NCBI RefSeq assembly: GCF_000003605.2
Contig: NW_003109980.1
Location: 271,693 to 299,722, forward strand
Direction: 5' to 3'
Source: Saccoglossus kowalevskii
Lineage: Eukaryota; Hemichordata; Enteropneusta; Harrimaniidae
DNA: 28,030 nt
Positions 11,866-22,400 of the stretch are shown one piece after another. The first letter of the stretch is position 1. Each line of letters opens with the position of its first letter. Position numbers and translations under genes: made by a program. The notes beneath the pieces were generated by a model. That model did not search any database, was not told where the DNA came from, and saw only the letters and a program-made list of their open reading frames with translations.

Positions 11866-12306
11866 TCTTTTCATAGTGTTCAATGACAGAAAAATGTTCA
11901 TGAGTATTTGTACTAATAATGGAAACGATGGGAATATGCACACACCGATATTGTCACAAGTGATTGACAGAGTGTATGTTGTCCCAAATGACTGACAGAG
12001 TGTATCATGCATGTTCCAGCCAGGGAAATGGACAGGTCGACTGTTCTAGATATGACAAAGAAACAATGAAAAAGAAGATACTAGAACATAGCTCTAGAAA
12101 AAATGTTATTAAAACTTCAAAGAGTACAAACAAAAATTGTTGATGTTCCCGCAATTAAATGACATGCAACCATGGCTACTAGTAGTGCCAATCCAAGGCA
12201 TAACAGTTAACAGTAGCAAACTTAGTACTTAGGTACAAATGCAGAGGATTCCTGGCTGTCTTTAAGTCAAATGTTTTTCTAACGCCTACAAAAAAAGGAT
12301 TAAAGA

Positions 12307-12522
12307 ATTACCCACAAGGGTCCCTCTTCAGTCAGTAGAAGGCACTTTAGTGCCCCCCCCCCCACCATTTTTTTTCTCAATGCTTAAACCCACTTGTCTC
12401 ATTACCCACAAGGGTCGTCACATGTCTCTCTTCAGTCACGGTCAGTAGATAGCATTCCCCCCCCCCCCCATTTTTTTTAGACTGTACGGATTTAATTACA
12501 GTTGATTTAATCCACTTGTCTC
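12307..12522. repeat. Two-copy tandem duplication with long C and T runs
   Basis: ATTACCCACAAGGGTC begins each copy (12307 and 12401). Each continues through a CTCTTCAGTCA block and a C(11-13)..T(8) run to CCACTTGTCTCATTA. The second copy carries small insertions. Confidence 0.8.
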
Positions 12523-13190
12523 ATTATATCGTCAATATATTAAACAAGGCATTTAAATTGTATGGATCAGAAAATCATTAACCAGATTTCAACACAAAAA
12601 ATGCTCTGGGAACTCACAAACAATTTCTTCTTGGACACAGCCCCAAAAATATTAAAACTACATGTACTGATTTTTCAAAATGTGTAAAAATAATGGAATG
12701 CTTAAATTGTAAGTAGAATATTTTATGAAAATACAAAGTAGTGGAATTTTACATCTATTTACAAGGCAATATAATCATATCTTCAATCAATTTAAATCTT
12801 ACAAATCAACTTATTACATATATAGGTTTTAAGACAAATCACACTAACATTTAGGCACTACCTGTAAACCATTGAATTTTTTATAATACTTATCGAGGTT
12901 CAATTCATTTTGTGATTTCCATAACTCATAAAAATAACATGGTTTACAGTTCGGGTATTAAGTACAGATCAGAGGTTGTGCTTGTGCTAGCTTTGTTCAC
13001 AGAATATTGACATGCTAGCATGGGACTGATTAATGATGTAATGTAGCTATTTCTCATGTCTATTTCATGTACAGTACAGTCCTAAAATCTGTTACATATA
13101 CAGTTAGTATGATGTATCAATGTGATATAATTTATATATTGGATGAATAAATTTGAGTTAACTCAACCTCTGATCAATACAATGTACAAT

Positions 13191-13196
13191 TTTATT
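13191..13196 (-). promoter_or_regulatory. Candidate poly(A) signal for TMEM17
   Basis: TTTATT on the + strand is AATAAA on the - strand, about 210 bases past the TMEM17 stop. The real cleavage site cannot be read from sequence. Confidence 0.35.
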
Positions 13197-13403
13197 TATA
13201 ATTTCATTGATAAGTTTTACACATACTGATTCAGTGTACTCACTGCTTACTAGCCACAATTTTATAGATTGGATTATTTATATAATATTCAATAGCATTC
13301 TATATTCCAAAAGGAGAAAAAATAAATTCTGTTTTTGGACTTGATATATGTACATATACTACAATTTTAGGTGCATGACTAAAAGAATGAATAGTTGACA
13401 TTA

Positions 13404-13685
13404 CTATGCCCTTGTTTCATAGCGAGGATTAAGCAGGTACCCATCTTGTTCCAAATCTGGTATTTCATCAAACTGCTGTAAGTGAAACTTAGTCATTTGA
13501 TGGTCAGCCATGACACGGATTGCAATGAATCCCATTAAAATCTCAAAACCAATAAACAACAAGAAGATGATATGGATTGAGTACTCTATTGGTAGAATGT
13601 AGGATCCTTGGTTAGCTATGAGAAAGATACTCAGGGGTAGCTGTATTACCAATGTAAGTAACCAGAATCCTGCCAACTCTGGAAC
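13404..13685 (-). CDS. TMEM17: TMEM17 exon 4 (last two membrane spans, stop)
   Basis: The acceptor is TTATTTACAG, phase 0. It starts VPELAGFWLLTLVIQLPLS and ends with the cytosolic tail PDLEQDGYLLNPRYETRA before the stop. Confidence 0.96.
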   Translation of the reverse strand, partial: VPELAGFWLLTLVIQLPLSIFLIANQGSYILPIEYSIHIIFLLFIGFEILMGFIAIRVMADHQMTKFHLQQFDEIPDLEQDGYLLNPRYETRA

Positions 13686-16600
13686 CTGTAAATAACATAA
13701 AGAAAACATAAGAAAAATCCTATTCCATGTATTAAAAAGGACAGCATTCCCCCCTGTAATATAATATAAAAACAAAACATGAATGTCACAGTCCTCGCCA
13801 TTTAATTATAAAATACTCATGTTATAATAATACATCTGCAAACAGTTGAATTAATATGTACTCTATGTGAGTACAACTCATCTAGCATTGTAAAATTGAC
13901 ATCGACAAATCACAAAGGACAATAAGTAATATGAATAGCTCTGCTACGCAACTAAATCAACAGTGGAGCTAAAAATGTGCTACGCATAAACGAAGCATGC
14001 CATGTGCAGAAATGATTTCAACGTTTTTCAACCATTTGATTGCCAACATTTAAGACTGATTAAAAACTTTACTACATCACATCACAGCACAGTAATATGT
14101 TCTATTATTAATTAAAAGTACATCGCAGATTCCTCTTCCCACCAAGAGGACACTCACAGTACATTGTGTCATACATACTCACCTTCTCCATTAGATTTCC
14201 TTTATACCCAAGATACAACCTGATAACTTCAATGCATGCCACTACAATGTATACCGTTATTAAAATAAACTTATAGAACTCATCCAAATAGTGAAACTAC
14301 AAATAAGAACATAACAGATAATTTTAATTATTTCTTAATTTATATATGTAATATTTTAATTTTTATCTTCAAGTACCAGTAATATTTCTTTACAGTATAT
14401 CTTTATGATAAGTATAGTTTAAGTTTTTTAAAATAGTTTGTTATACCTTTATTACTTTTGTATTCACCTAAATTGAATTCCAATCAATATGGTTGTAATA
14501 AAGAATATCTTATCTTATCTTATATGATAGATTTTGTGATACAATAAATGATACAGTAGTTGTAAATAAAAATACTAACATAATCAGCAAATAGTTAAAA
14601 ATAGCAATTTACACATGATGCTCAAATGACTGGGAATGCCAACATTTAATTTTATCTGACAAACACTGTCTACTTCCTTACATGAACCTAATTTTAGTGA
14701 GGTTAGAATGAATTTACATGGCTAATTTATATCAATTGTAGGCATCTGGATCAGAAGTGCCAGACCTTGCAATGTGCAAAGATTCTATAATAGTAAATAC
14801 TGGTAATCTGATTCATAACATGTTTTGTTTTTATCAAGAAACAAATATGTGAGAGTGTAAACTTATTTCCGATTACCGATGAATATTGCAAACTTTAAGT
14901 TTTGGAAATTTTCATAAATTTTGATTCAAATTCAGACAAGTTTCACTCTTAGAGTGCTCTTTTGTATTGCCCTCTATATACTGCTGATACAACGATTTAA
15001 AATTATATTCTTCAGCAGCAATGAAGTCAAAATTGTAGTTGCTTTGGTTGGTCAAATAATTATTAATCAAAGAAAGCTTAGAAAGAACTCCCGTGTGCTG
15101 AGAGTATTGAAGACACATTAAAAATTAATTCAAAATTACTTGTACTTGAGATATTGATGGAATAGCTGAAAACTAATTACGTAAATCAGGTAACTGATAT
15201 GAACAGATTTGAGTGTAAAACTAATAAGGCCTGCGTAATGTAATATCTATGTACCAAGTTTCATTGAAATGTGATTAGAACAAAAAAACTATGAATTATT
15301 ATTAGAGAATTAATATGAACAAATTTCAACCCAAAATTAATCGGGCCTGTCTATTGTTCTAGAGCATTTATGTACCAAATTTTATTCAAATGTGATGATC
15401 TATAATTGAGATATCAGTGTTAATTAATTATTTTAATTAGGTGATTAATAAGAATAAATATTTACCAAAAACTAATTGGGTCTCTGCATAGTCCTAGGTT
15501 CATTGAAATGTGATAATGAATACTCTATAAAAGTTTCATTAAAATCCAATTAGTGGTTCTTTATATATCAGTGGAACATTCATGGAAAAAATTAAGTAAT
15601 TATGCGAATTAGGTAATTAATATCCATAATTATTCACCCTAAAACTAATCAGGTCTCTGCATAGTCCTAGAGGATCTATGTAGCAAGTCTCATTGAANNN
15701 NNNNNNNNNNNNNNNNNNNNNNNNNNNNNNNNNNNNNNNNNNNNNNNTATGATGATCAGTACTTGAGTTATCAGGCGAAAAGCTGAAATTTAACTAATTA
15801 TGCTAATAAGGTGATTAATATGCACAAATATTTACCCCAAAACTAATCAGGTCTCTGCAGTCCTGAAGTAACTATGTACCAAGTTTCATTGAAATGTGAT
15901 GATTACTACTTGAAATATCAAAAGCTGAAAATTAATTAATTATGCAAATTAGGTAATTAATATGTACTGATATTACCCTAAAATCTATCAGGTCTGTGCA
16001 GTGTCATATGACATCTATGTACCAAGTTTCATTGAAATGTGATGATTACTACTTGGAATATCAAAAGCTGAAAATTAATTAATTATGCAAATTAGGTAAT
16101 TAATATGTACTGATATTACACTAACAACTATCAGGTCTGTGCAGTGTCCTATAATATCTATGTACCAAGTTTTATTGAAATGTGAGGATTACCGTATTAC
16201 CCCGGGCACGCGCCCAGGGGCCTGAACATACAAAATCGGGGAAAATGGGGGTGGGCGCTTACCCGAGGACCCCCCCCTTTTTAGTAACCGTGATCAGTGC
16301 ATGCAAGTCGAAACGACTGGGAAAAACTACCGCTTGTAATCCAAGATGGCGATGACCTCATTAGCATAATTTTGTTCACGCACGTATTGATACATCGCAT
16401 CGTAATTACTGAAGAATAGCAGACAGGGTTATGAAACAAATAAACCTTTTATTACTGATGTGAAATGTTTACAAACTATTGTGAATACATAAACATATCC
16501 AAATGGCGATACATAAAAAACAGACTGAAAATAAACTCTGGTCGACCTCATTAACATGATTTATTCACGCACCCACACACGTGACAAAACTACAAAAATA

Positions 16601-19062
16601 ACGATGATGCAACAAGTTCCCATCATCGGCATGCCTCATTATGGTTATCGTAATGGACTTGAGGTTGGCAGAAACGACAGAAAAATAATCCACATGACCG
16701 TAATGCCATCCATAGCTGTGATGAAGGATGGAAAGAAAGTAGCTCAGCGAAATACTACGTTTTGAAACCAAGGCTAAGTGTTTCAAACTGCTCAACCAAG
16801 GTATGGATCGTTGCAATATTGCAATATTGGATTCATCGTGAATGAAGAGAAAGCAGAACGTGTGCGCCGCATGCTGCGTGGTTCATCTTACGTCGTTAAG
16901 TTCCAATGAGTTTTTACGTAAAAACACAAACAAAGCGGCCCTTTTCAGGGCCACCACACACTCCAAAAAGAGAACTACCGTAACAAACACACTATTTAAA
17001 TAAATCGAACGTGTTCGTTTTTGACAAATAAAACTTCATTGTTGACCCCGTTCTTGGCTAAAAATCACCCTGGGCGTTTAACCGAGAATGTCCCCAACAT
17101 GTAACTTTTGTGAAAACAGGGGGTGGGCGCTTGCCCAGGGAGGGGCACGTGCCCGGGGTAATACGGTAGTACTTGAGATATCAGTGGAAAAGCCAAAAAT
17201 TTAATAATCATTATGCAAATTAGGTAATTAATATTGCACAGATTTTTACCCAAAACTAATCAAATCTGTGCATTAGTTCAGAGCATCTATGTGCCAAGTT
17301 TCATCAAAATCCAATGAGTGGTTCTTTAGATATCAGTGGAACAATCATGGAACAGCTAAAAATCAGCTAATTATCATGCAAATTAGGTAATTAATAAGCA
17401 TGAATTTTTACCAAAACCTAATCAAATCTGCACATTGGCCAAGAGCATCTATGCACCAAGTTTCATCAAAAATCAATGTATGGTTCTTGAGATATCAGTG
17501 GAACAGACACACACACAGACACACTAACTGCAAAGACTCCCTTTTTGTGCTTTGCACATGGGAGTCAAAAAATTAAGAGTAAACCACATACACAGGTAAT
17601 CCAGAAAAGTGTGTACCGGTATTCCAATTTCAAGGGAAAGTAATAGGGAAATAGCTGTTTTCATGAGTACTTTTTATCAGCAGTGCATTAAATCTTTTTC
17701 TGTTTTTTTTTTTTCTATTGGATATTTTTTTAAGTTGACATAAATCACAACTTACCTTTAATTCATACATTACTACACATGTAATAAGCCATAATGGGAA
17801 ATAAAATACATTGAAGTAAAGTATCATCTGCAGAGGTAGATTAGATACAATCTCATTGCCTACAGAATTTGAACAAAATATGGAGATTTAAAATGCAAAT
17901 CATGTTATGCAAATAGGCTTGACCAATTAATTGACTGTAGTTTGACATTGAACTTATAAAGCAGCATTGCATAACAGAAATTTGTAGCAGTTACAATTTA
18001 TCTTGGATTCTACAACACAGAACACAACTGACATATCATTGTCTTTTGCAAAATGTTGTAACCGTGAAAATGATTTACTGTTTACAGTATACATGTATAA
18101 TAATAATTTCATTTATTACACCATAATGAAAGTTAACAAATCATTTTAGGCTGTTATGTAATAAATTTAAAAAAAAAACAGTAATAAAAATAGAAGTTAA
18201 AGAAAATTAAGATAAATGCAGTTTAAAATGGCCAATTATGTCTGCCAACTTCAATTTGAAGTTTTATATGGCAACTCAATCTCAAGTGTGACATTACTTT
18301 GATGTCTTCTCTATTATGTAAATAAATGCAGATAGGGTGACGTACTGATATCATTTTTAAGGAGGCAGTATGTTCTAAGCTTAGAATCTGTTCTATTAAT
18401 ATCACTAATCCATGAATCTGTGTAGTGGTTCTTAGTTCTGTGTATATGCATCTGCTAAAACATTTGTGACTTTATGAATTTCACTGTTTCCCACAGGAAC
18501 ATCAAAATTCAACCTCAATATCAAATATATTTTGTTTTTTTTGTAAACATGCCTCACTGAAATCGACAACATAGCATACTTTCCGCCGTACGTCTACCCC
18601 TTATCCAAATACTAACCCTAACCTTCCAGCTCCCCCAATTCAGTTGCATATGCCCCCAGATAACTACTAGTATAGGGTAGGTGTCCTCAAGAAGGACATG
18701 TTCTTTTAGAAGATAGGAGTCAGATTAGAGTTAGCATTAGAGGTACATTGGAAAGTCTTTCCCGTTTTTTTCCTGCAACAAATTGCATATTTTTTCTTCT
18801 CTCGGTGTCTAGCTTGCACATTTTTTGTTTTCAACAAATCTTCCGATGATTTCAAATGGTCGGCCCGGGCCCCCTTACCAACAACTAGTAAACATTTTGC
18901 TAATTTTAGTCAAAATTGTGTATGGTATGGCACTCCGTGCAAACTAAATGTCATTTTACCTGGATTTATGGCGTGCTTTTGTCGCCTATCCCTCACAGTA
19001 ATCCCGGGGAAAACATATTCAGCAAACGAAGAAAATTTCTGCTTCGCTATGTCGGCAGCCAT
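13404..19062 (-). CDS. TMEM17: Transmembrane protein 17 (complete, four exons)
   Basis: On the - strand, exons 18960-19062, 17756-17859, 14183-14296 and 13404-13685 join in perfect phase to 603 bases: 200 residues plus stop, against about 198 in vertebrates. Four membrane spans are visible near residues 43-66 (YFNVFYFPLWLITCVVMYEL), 79-100 (FILITVYIVVACIEVIRLYL), 112-131 (AGFWLLTLVIQLPLSIFLIA) and 143-166 (SIHIIFLLFIGFEILMGFIA). Family hallmarks include IRLYLGYKGNL, KVPELAGFWLL and RFHLQ-like KFHLQQFD. From family knowledge, TMEM17 belongs to the MKS/B9 transition-zone complex and controls ciliary membrane composition. The start ATG has a good context (CCAAAATGG) and an in-frame TGA seven codons upstream. 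The gene is convergent with CASP and divergent from FBXO21. Confidence 0.96.
13686..14182 (-). other. TMEM17 intron 3
   Basis: Intron between exons 3 and 4. AT-rich, with nothing further recognised. Confidence 0.8.
14183..14296 (-). CDS. TMEM17: TMEM17 exon 3 (second membrane span)
   Basis: It has 38 codons in phase 0, acceptor TTTGTAG and donor GAAG|GTGAGT. It encodes FHYLDEFYKFILITVYIVVA and then CIEVIRLYLGYKGNLMEK, closely like the DYYKFI...EAIRLYLGY region of vertebrate TMEM17. Confidence 0.95.
14440..14525 (+). repeat. Non-LTR retroposon 3' end with (ATCTT)n tail
   Basis: GGTTGTAATAAAGAATATCT followed by TATCTTATCTTATA is a typical SINE/LINE 3' end with a short-repeat tail. Only the tail region can be recognised, so the left limit is approximate. 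Confidence 0.5.
15698..15747. other. Assembly gap, 50 N
   Basis: Fifty consecutive N lie inside the tandem-repeat element. The round number suggests a placeholder, so the true copy number of the array is unknown. Confidence 0.99.
16192..17166. mobile_element. TA-flanked DNA transposon (non-autonomous), nested in element 1
   Basis: CCGTATTACCCCGGGCACG at 16192-16210 is exactly inverted at 17148-17166 (CGTGCCCGGGGTAATACGG). TA dinucleotides flank both ends (16190-16191, 17167-17168). Subterminal GGGCGC-rich stretches follow (GGGGGTGGGCGCTTACCC near 16246 and GGGGGTGGGCGCTTGCCC near 17119). Deleting the element and one TA restores GAGGATTAGTACTTGAG, which matches the intact repeat copy GATGATCAGTACTTGAG near 15750. 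This shows insertion into the tandem array. TA duplication suits Tc1/mariner-like transposases, but no transposase frame is present. Open stretches of 69-83 codons inside are unrecognised. Confidence 0.8.
16937..16974 (+). terminator. Histone-mRNA-type 3' stem-loop with downstream purine-rich element
   Basis: GGCCCTTTTCAGGGCC (16937-16952) is a perfect 6-bp stem with a 4-base loop and matches the replication-dependent histone 3' stem-loop. It is preceded by an A/C-rich flank (ACACAAACAAAGC) and followed by ACCACA. A purine-rich CAAAAAGAGAA begins about 11 bases after the stem, where the U7 snRNA-binding element normally sits. No histone reading frame could be recognised upstream, so it may be a captured relic inside the transposon. 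Confidence 0.6.
17756..17859 (-). CDS. TMEM17: TMEM17 exon 2 (first membrane span)
   Basis: The acceptor is TTCTGTAG and the donor AAAG|GTAAGT. It completes a Gly codon and encodes NEIVSNLPLQMILYFNVFYF plus PLWLITCVVMYELK. The NE-V-S-L-LQM-LYFN pattern is typical of TMEM17. Confidence 0.95.
17860..18959 (-). other. TMEM17 intron 1
   Basis: Mostly AT-rich without recognised elements. A short CTAACCCTAACC string near 18612 is too short to be telomeric sequence. An open - strand stretch at 18223-18405 is unrecognised and may be a retroelement scrap. Confidence 0.65.
18960..19062 (-). CDS. TMEM17: TMEM17 exon 1 (start)
   Basis: It encodes MAADIAKQKFSSFAEYVFPG and then ITVRDRRQKHAINP. The donor is CCAG|GTAAAA and it leaves in phase 1. 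The N terminus is hydrophilic, as expected for the cytosolic leader of TMEM17. This part is the least conserved in the family. Phase and the upstream in-frame stop support it. Confidence 0.85.
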
Positions 19063-19305
19063 TTTGGTATGTTTACATCACATGATCAAAGGGTCGCTAA
19101 ACAGTCTTATTTTTGTAGACTGTGACTTCGTCTACATTAACTTCGTTTATACAGTTAAAATATACAAAAAAAAACTTGTTAAATTTTTACTATATTTTAT
19201 AGTTCCCGTCAACAAATTTGTAAACAAGGATCTTGAGAAGTTTTGGTCCTAAAAGTTGTGCTGGAGGTTAAAGGTCACGTCGAGGTTTGGCGAATGTAAA
19301 AAATT
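19063..19305. promoter_or_regulatory. Head-to-head spacer, probable bidirectional promoter of TMEM17 and FBXO21
   Basis: Only 243 bases separate the TMEM17 start on the - strand from the FBXO21 start on the + strand, so both promoters and 5' UTRs must lie here or overlap the genes. No clear TATA box is oriented for either gene. AGGTCACGTC near 19272-19281 is a possible transcription-factor site. GTTCCCGTCAAC at 19202-19213 loosely resembles an RFX X-box but departs from the consensus. Confidence 0.6.
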
Positions 19306-19493
19306 ATGGCCGGGTTTTCGCCGTCGTTTTCTGGTGGACGTACGATAAATGAGCTCGCAGATGAAATAATTGAAGCAATTTTGTGCCAGAGGAAGCTTGA
19401 CCATACTGACATCGCATCATTCTCGTTAACCTGTCATAGATTTCGTGCGATATCACTGAGTCGAGAAATTTGGCGCAACAAATTTGTGCAAAG
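19306..19493 (+). CDS. FBXO21: FBXO21 exon 1 (F-box)
   Basis: It begins MAGFSPSFSGGRTINELADE and continues IIEAILCQRKL...FSLTCHRFRAISLSREIWRNKFVQ. The donor AAAG|GTTGGT is chosen because it leaves phase 2, so the next exon restores RWPAL, like RWPSL in vertebrates. Reading through the donor adds unrelated residues (LVIMIHHHYS...) and is intron. Confidence 0.9.
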
Positions 19494-22400
19494 GTTGGTC
19501 ATCATGATTCACCACCACTACAGCTACAGCATTTTGTTATTTAAATTTATAAATCATATATATGATTTAATTCTTGCCGTTGGGCCGCAATATTTTACGC
19601 CACGAGGAAGAACCACTGTTAAACATCAACTCCCGGCATGTGGTAACGATGTTGTTGTTGTATTTCTATCATTGTTTGACAAATTGATCCTTGTTATGGA
19701 AGTGATGTGTGGTGACGAGAGCTCTTACAGGTCATCAATAGAAAACGTTCACATCAACTATTACAGTTTTTTTCTGAGAGTGTCAATACACATCCCAATA
19801 ACATAAATGAAATGCAACAATTGCAAAAATTTGACATATTTAGTCTAATACAGATGAAAAATATTGATGAAAAAATTAAAATTATGTTTATTACAAAATG
19901 GAAAAATGAAATTCATTATGATACTTGCAAAGTAAATGAAGAAAAAAATAAACTGAAAACAAATCAAAAGTTTAAATCTGAGATGGATTGGTACTTCAAT
20001 TAAGCATTTGTTGTTTACATTTCTAAGTGTACCGGCAGTTGTTGTTACATGACGTACACTTTGCAAAATAAAAAACAAAAAACGAATAGACCACCATCAC
20101 AGTAGGGCAAATTGTTTACGATTTAAGGATCTAGCAGAAAAAAAAGCTTAGTCATCCATTTTGAATTGAAAAAGAAATAAATCATTGAAAAACATTCAAA
20201 TTGCAAATGGGTCGTTGTATCTAAAGGGAGGAAACAAAACTCAACAAGCATTTTCTATTTAATCAATTTTTTACACATGGACATTAGCATTGCGTACTGT
20301 AGTTTTGAAAAATGTCAAAGGTTTGAATGAATGTCTTATATTTTCGGTTAAACACCACTTTTTCGACAAAAATCACCATTAGCAGTTTTTCTGGTGACCC
20401 CAGCTATTTGAGAACATACTGGTATGTGTGAGCATGCATTCAACCTTTCAACTCATCACTTTCTGATGTCCAAATATTTTCAGTGATAAGTTTGCTTCGG
20501 ATTTCTCACAACTAGACGTCGGTCTGTTCGTCAATGTCACCAGTTGATGTGAACCTTTTGTCATGATGAAATATCAAAATAAGATTTCCCATCCAAAAGC
20601 ATTTCCACTATTTTTTCACGAACTCTATACTGGGAGGAAATTATTTGCCGACTAATGTTTTTACTGTAAAGTTGCCCATTGGACATTGGCCCAAGGCATT
20701 GTATATTACAAATATGTTTGCAGTCTAAACAATCATTTTGATGTTATGTGTATAAGTGTGGAGAAGACAATGTTTTCGGAATTAACAACCAAATTCCGAA
20801 ATAATTTAAGTAGTGTAGCATATTTAGCACATTGAAGAAGTGGAAACGATAGCAAAATTTACTGAATAGTATAATACAGATATTATTTCAAAATGTTTTT
20901 TCAAAGTTTTAATAATGAAAACCTTTCCCACTTTCTAGTCCTATTACAGTGTGTGGACTTTCTGATCATGTTGTTGGACTCATCTCAGCATCATTGACTT
21001 TAAGCAATTTTAAAACAAAACAGTAAAATTCAGTGAATTATCAATAGAACCAGAATGCCCTCATATGCTTGAGTTGGGAAATGTAGTTAAGGAACTAGTT
21101 GCTCCTGGACTTTCTCTTATTTTATTTTCTAAATATTGGTCAATATTGTTAATTGAGAATTATTACGTCTTACAATACTGAAATGCTTAGTTGTGAATAT
21201 ATGATGTCTTGTAATTAAGTATAAAAACTGTTTTTCTTATAAACTTATAGAAAACATGCTTATTAATTATATGAAAATTGATTTCTGTAGGTGGCCTGCC
21301 TTATCTGATGTATGTATTGATAGCAAACAGAAAGACTGGCTGGATGTTTACAAATTACGAGAGACTATACACCACTCTATACAGCCGATAATTTGTAAAC
21401 TGTCACCACTGTACTATCATTTAGATGATGTCTCAAATGAAGGATTCAGTGAAATACAAGACATCTTTACATCAAGTGATATCCACTGTGAATTTGTACA
21501 AGATGAACTTCTGGCTATTATTTATGACAATAATAAGTAAGTTCATGTCATATCAATGTCTGTGTGTACAAATCTAATGACACTGAAAACTCAGAATTTA
21601 GTTACAAAATTTAGTTGAGAAACAAACATCAGATTTTAGGTGTTTAAGTGGGAAAAGTGCAAGATCTGGTGAGTTTTTGTCTCTAATTTATGTAATGACT
21701 AAATATCATGAAGACTTATCAATGTGAATTTCACTGTTTATAGGCGTACTGATCTGACAAAGAAATATTATGCTGAAAAATGTTTGAGATTTGTACAACA
21801 TTATAGCTTAGCAAAAGAATGGAGAAGATTTCTAGAACTGCCGCAGGAAGAGCAGCTTCTTGAACATGGTGAGTTTTATCGAAACCAGTCATGTTCAGCA
21901 CAATTAATGTCTGCAGAGAAGAGAGTTACTAAAGGTTGTCACTCTGTAATCCATTCTTACTTCCATTCAGTCCAAAATTAACAAAGCAGGTATTGAAAAA
22001 TAAATAAAACTGTGCATAATGTTGCATTAGACAGTGACCTAGCATCAAGTAAATAGTAAAGTATGGTTATTGTATTTATGCTTGCCTCAATGGTTAAAAT
22101 GAATCAGATTTTAATAATTCAGTAAACAGTAAATGCAATTTTATGTGCATTTATGAGATGTGTTTCTAATAGAGCAATTATGCTATTTTTTTTAGCATAC
22201 TTATATTTTTGTCAGCCTCTTCAAATAATGTCTTGGAGATAGTACCAGCTTCTCAAATGTGGATAGACTATTTAATCAGAACTTGACAGATAACACAATG
22301 TATTATCACCCATATGTTTATATTATTTCAACAGTTATGGCTCTCTGGCAGCCACTATTATCATCAAAACACAATGTGGCACATATCTGACACAATTTTG

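Larger units (their letters stand above)
10111..13190. other. Intergenic region between convergent CASP and TMEM17
   Basis: No conserved coding sequence was found. It contains an inverted-repeat element (11542-11865) and a poly-C duplication (12307-12522). Several short open frames here look like chance. Confidence 0.6.
15130..17566 (-). mobile_element. Hairpin-headed element with ~130-150 bp tandem repeats (element 1)
   Basis: Read on the - strand, it starts at 17566 with a two-step hairpin (GACTCCC outer stem 17560-17566 / 17535-17541; inner stem TGTGC-TTT-GCACA). A short TGTGTCTGTGTG microsatellite follows. Then about ten tandem units carry GAAACTTGGTACATAGAT, TTAATTACCTAATTTGCATA and TGATATCTCAAG motifs. 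On the + strand the marker CCAAGTTTCAT-GAAA recurs near 15254, 15373, 15530, 15686, 15877, 16022, 16164, 17293 and 17455. No coding sequence is evident, so it is likely non-autonomous. The far end is not sharply defined. Confidence 0.65.
14297..17755 (-). other. TMEM17 intron 2, filled by repeats
   Basis: Contains a retroposon-like tail near 14525, then a ~2.4 kb tandem-repeat element (about 15130-17566) with a nested TA-flanked transposon (16192-17166) and a 50-N gap. The part at 14526-15130 shows nothing recognisable. Confidence 0.8.

Noticed and set aside
16556-16816. Overlapping open frames on both strands inside the TA-flanked transposon
   Set aside because: Short, mutually overlapping and without any transposase motif; not called as genes.
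18223-18405. - strand 60-codon open frame within TMEM17 intron 1
   Set aside because: Possibly a retroelement scrap, but no motif is recognisable and exons 1 and 2 join without it.
18605-18625. CTAACCCTAACC telomere-like string
   Set aside because: Only about two repeat units, far too short for an interstitial telomeric array.
18916-19252. Two + strand open frames over TMEM17 exon 1 and the promoter
   Set aside because: They are shadows of the - strand exon; their products match nothing.
19494-19806. Extension of the FBXO21 exon 1 frame past the donor
   Set aside because: The added residues have no family match, and the phase-2 donor at 19494 restores the conserved RWPAL when joined to 21291.
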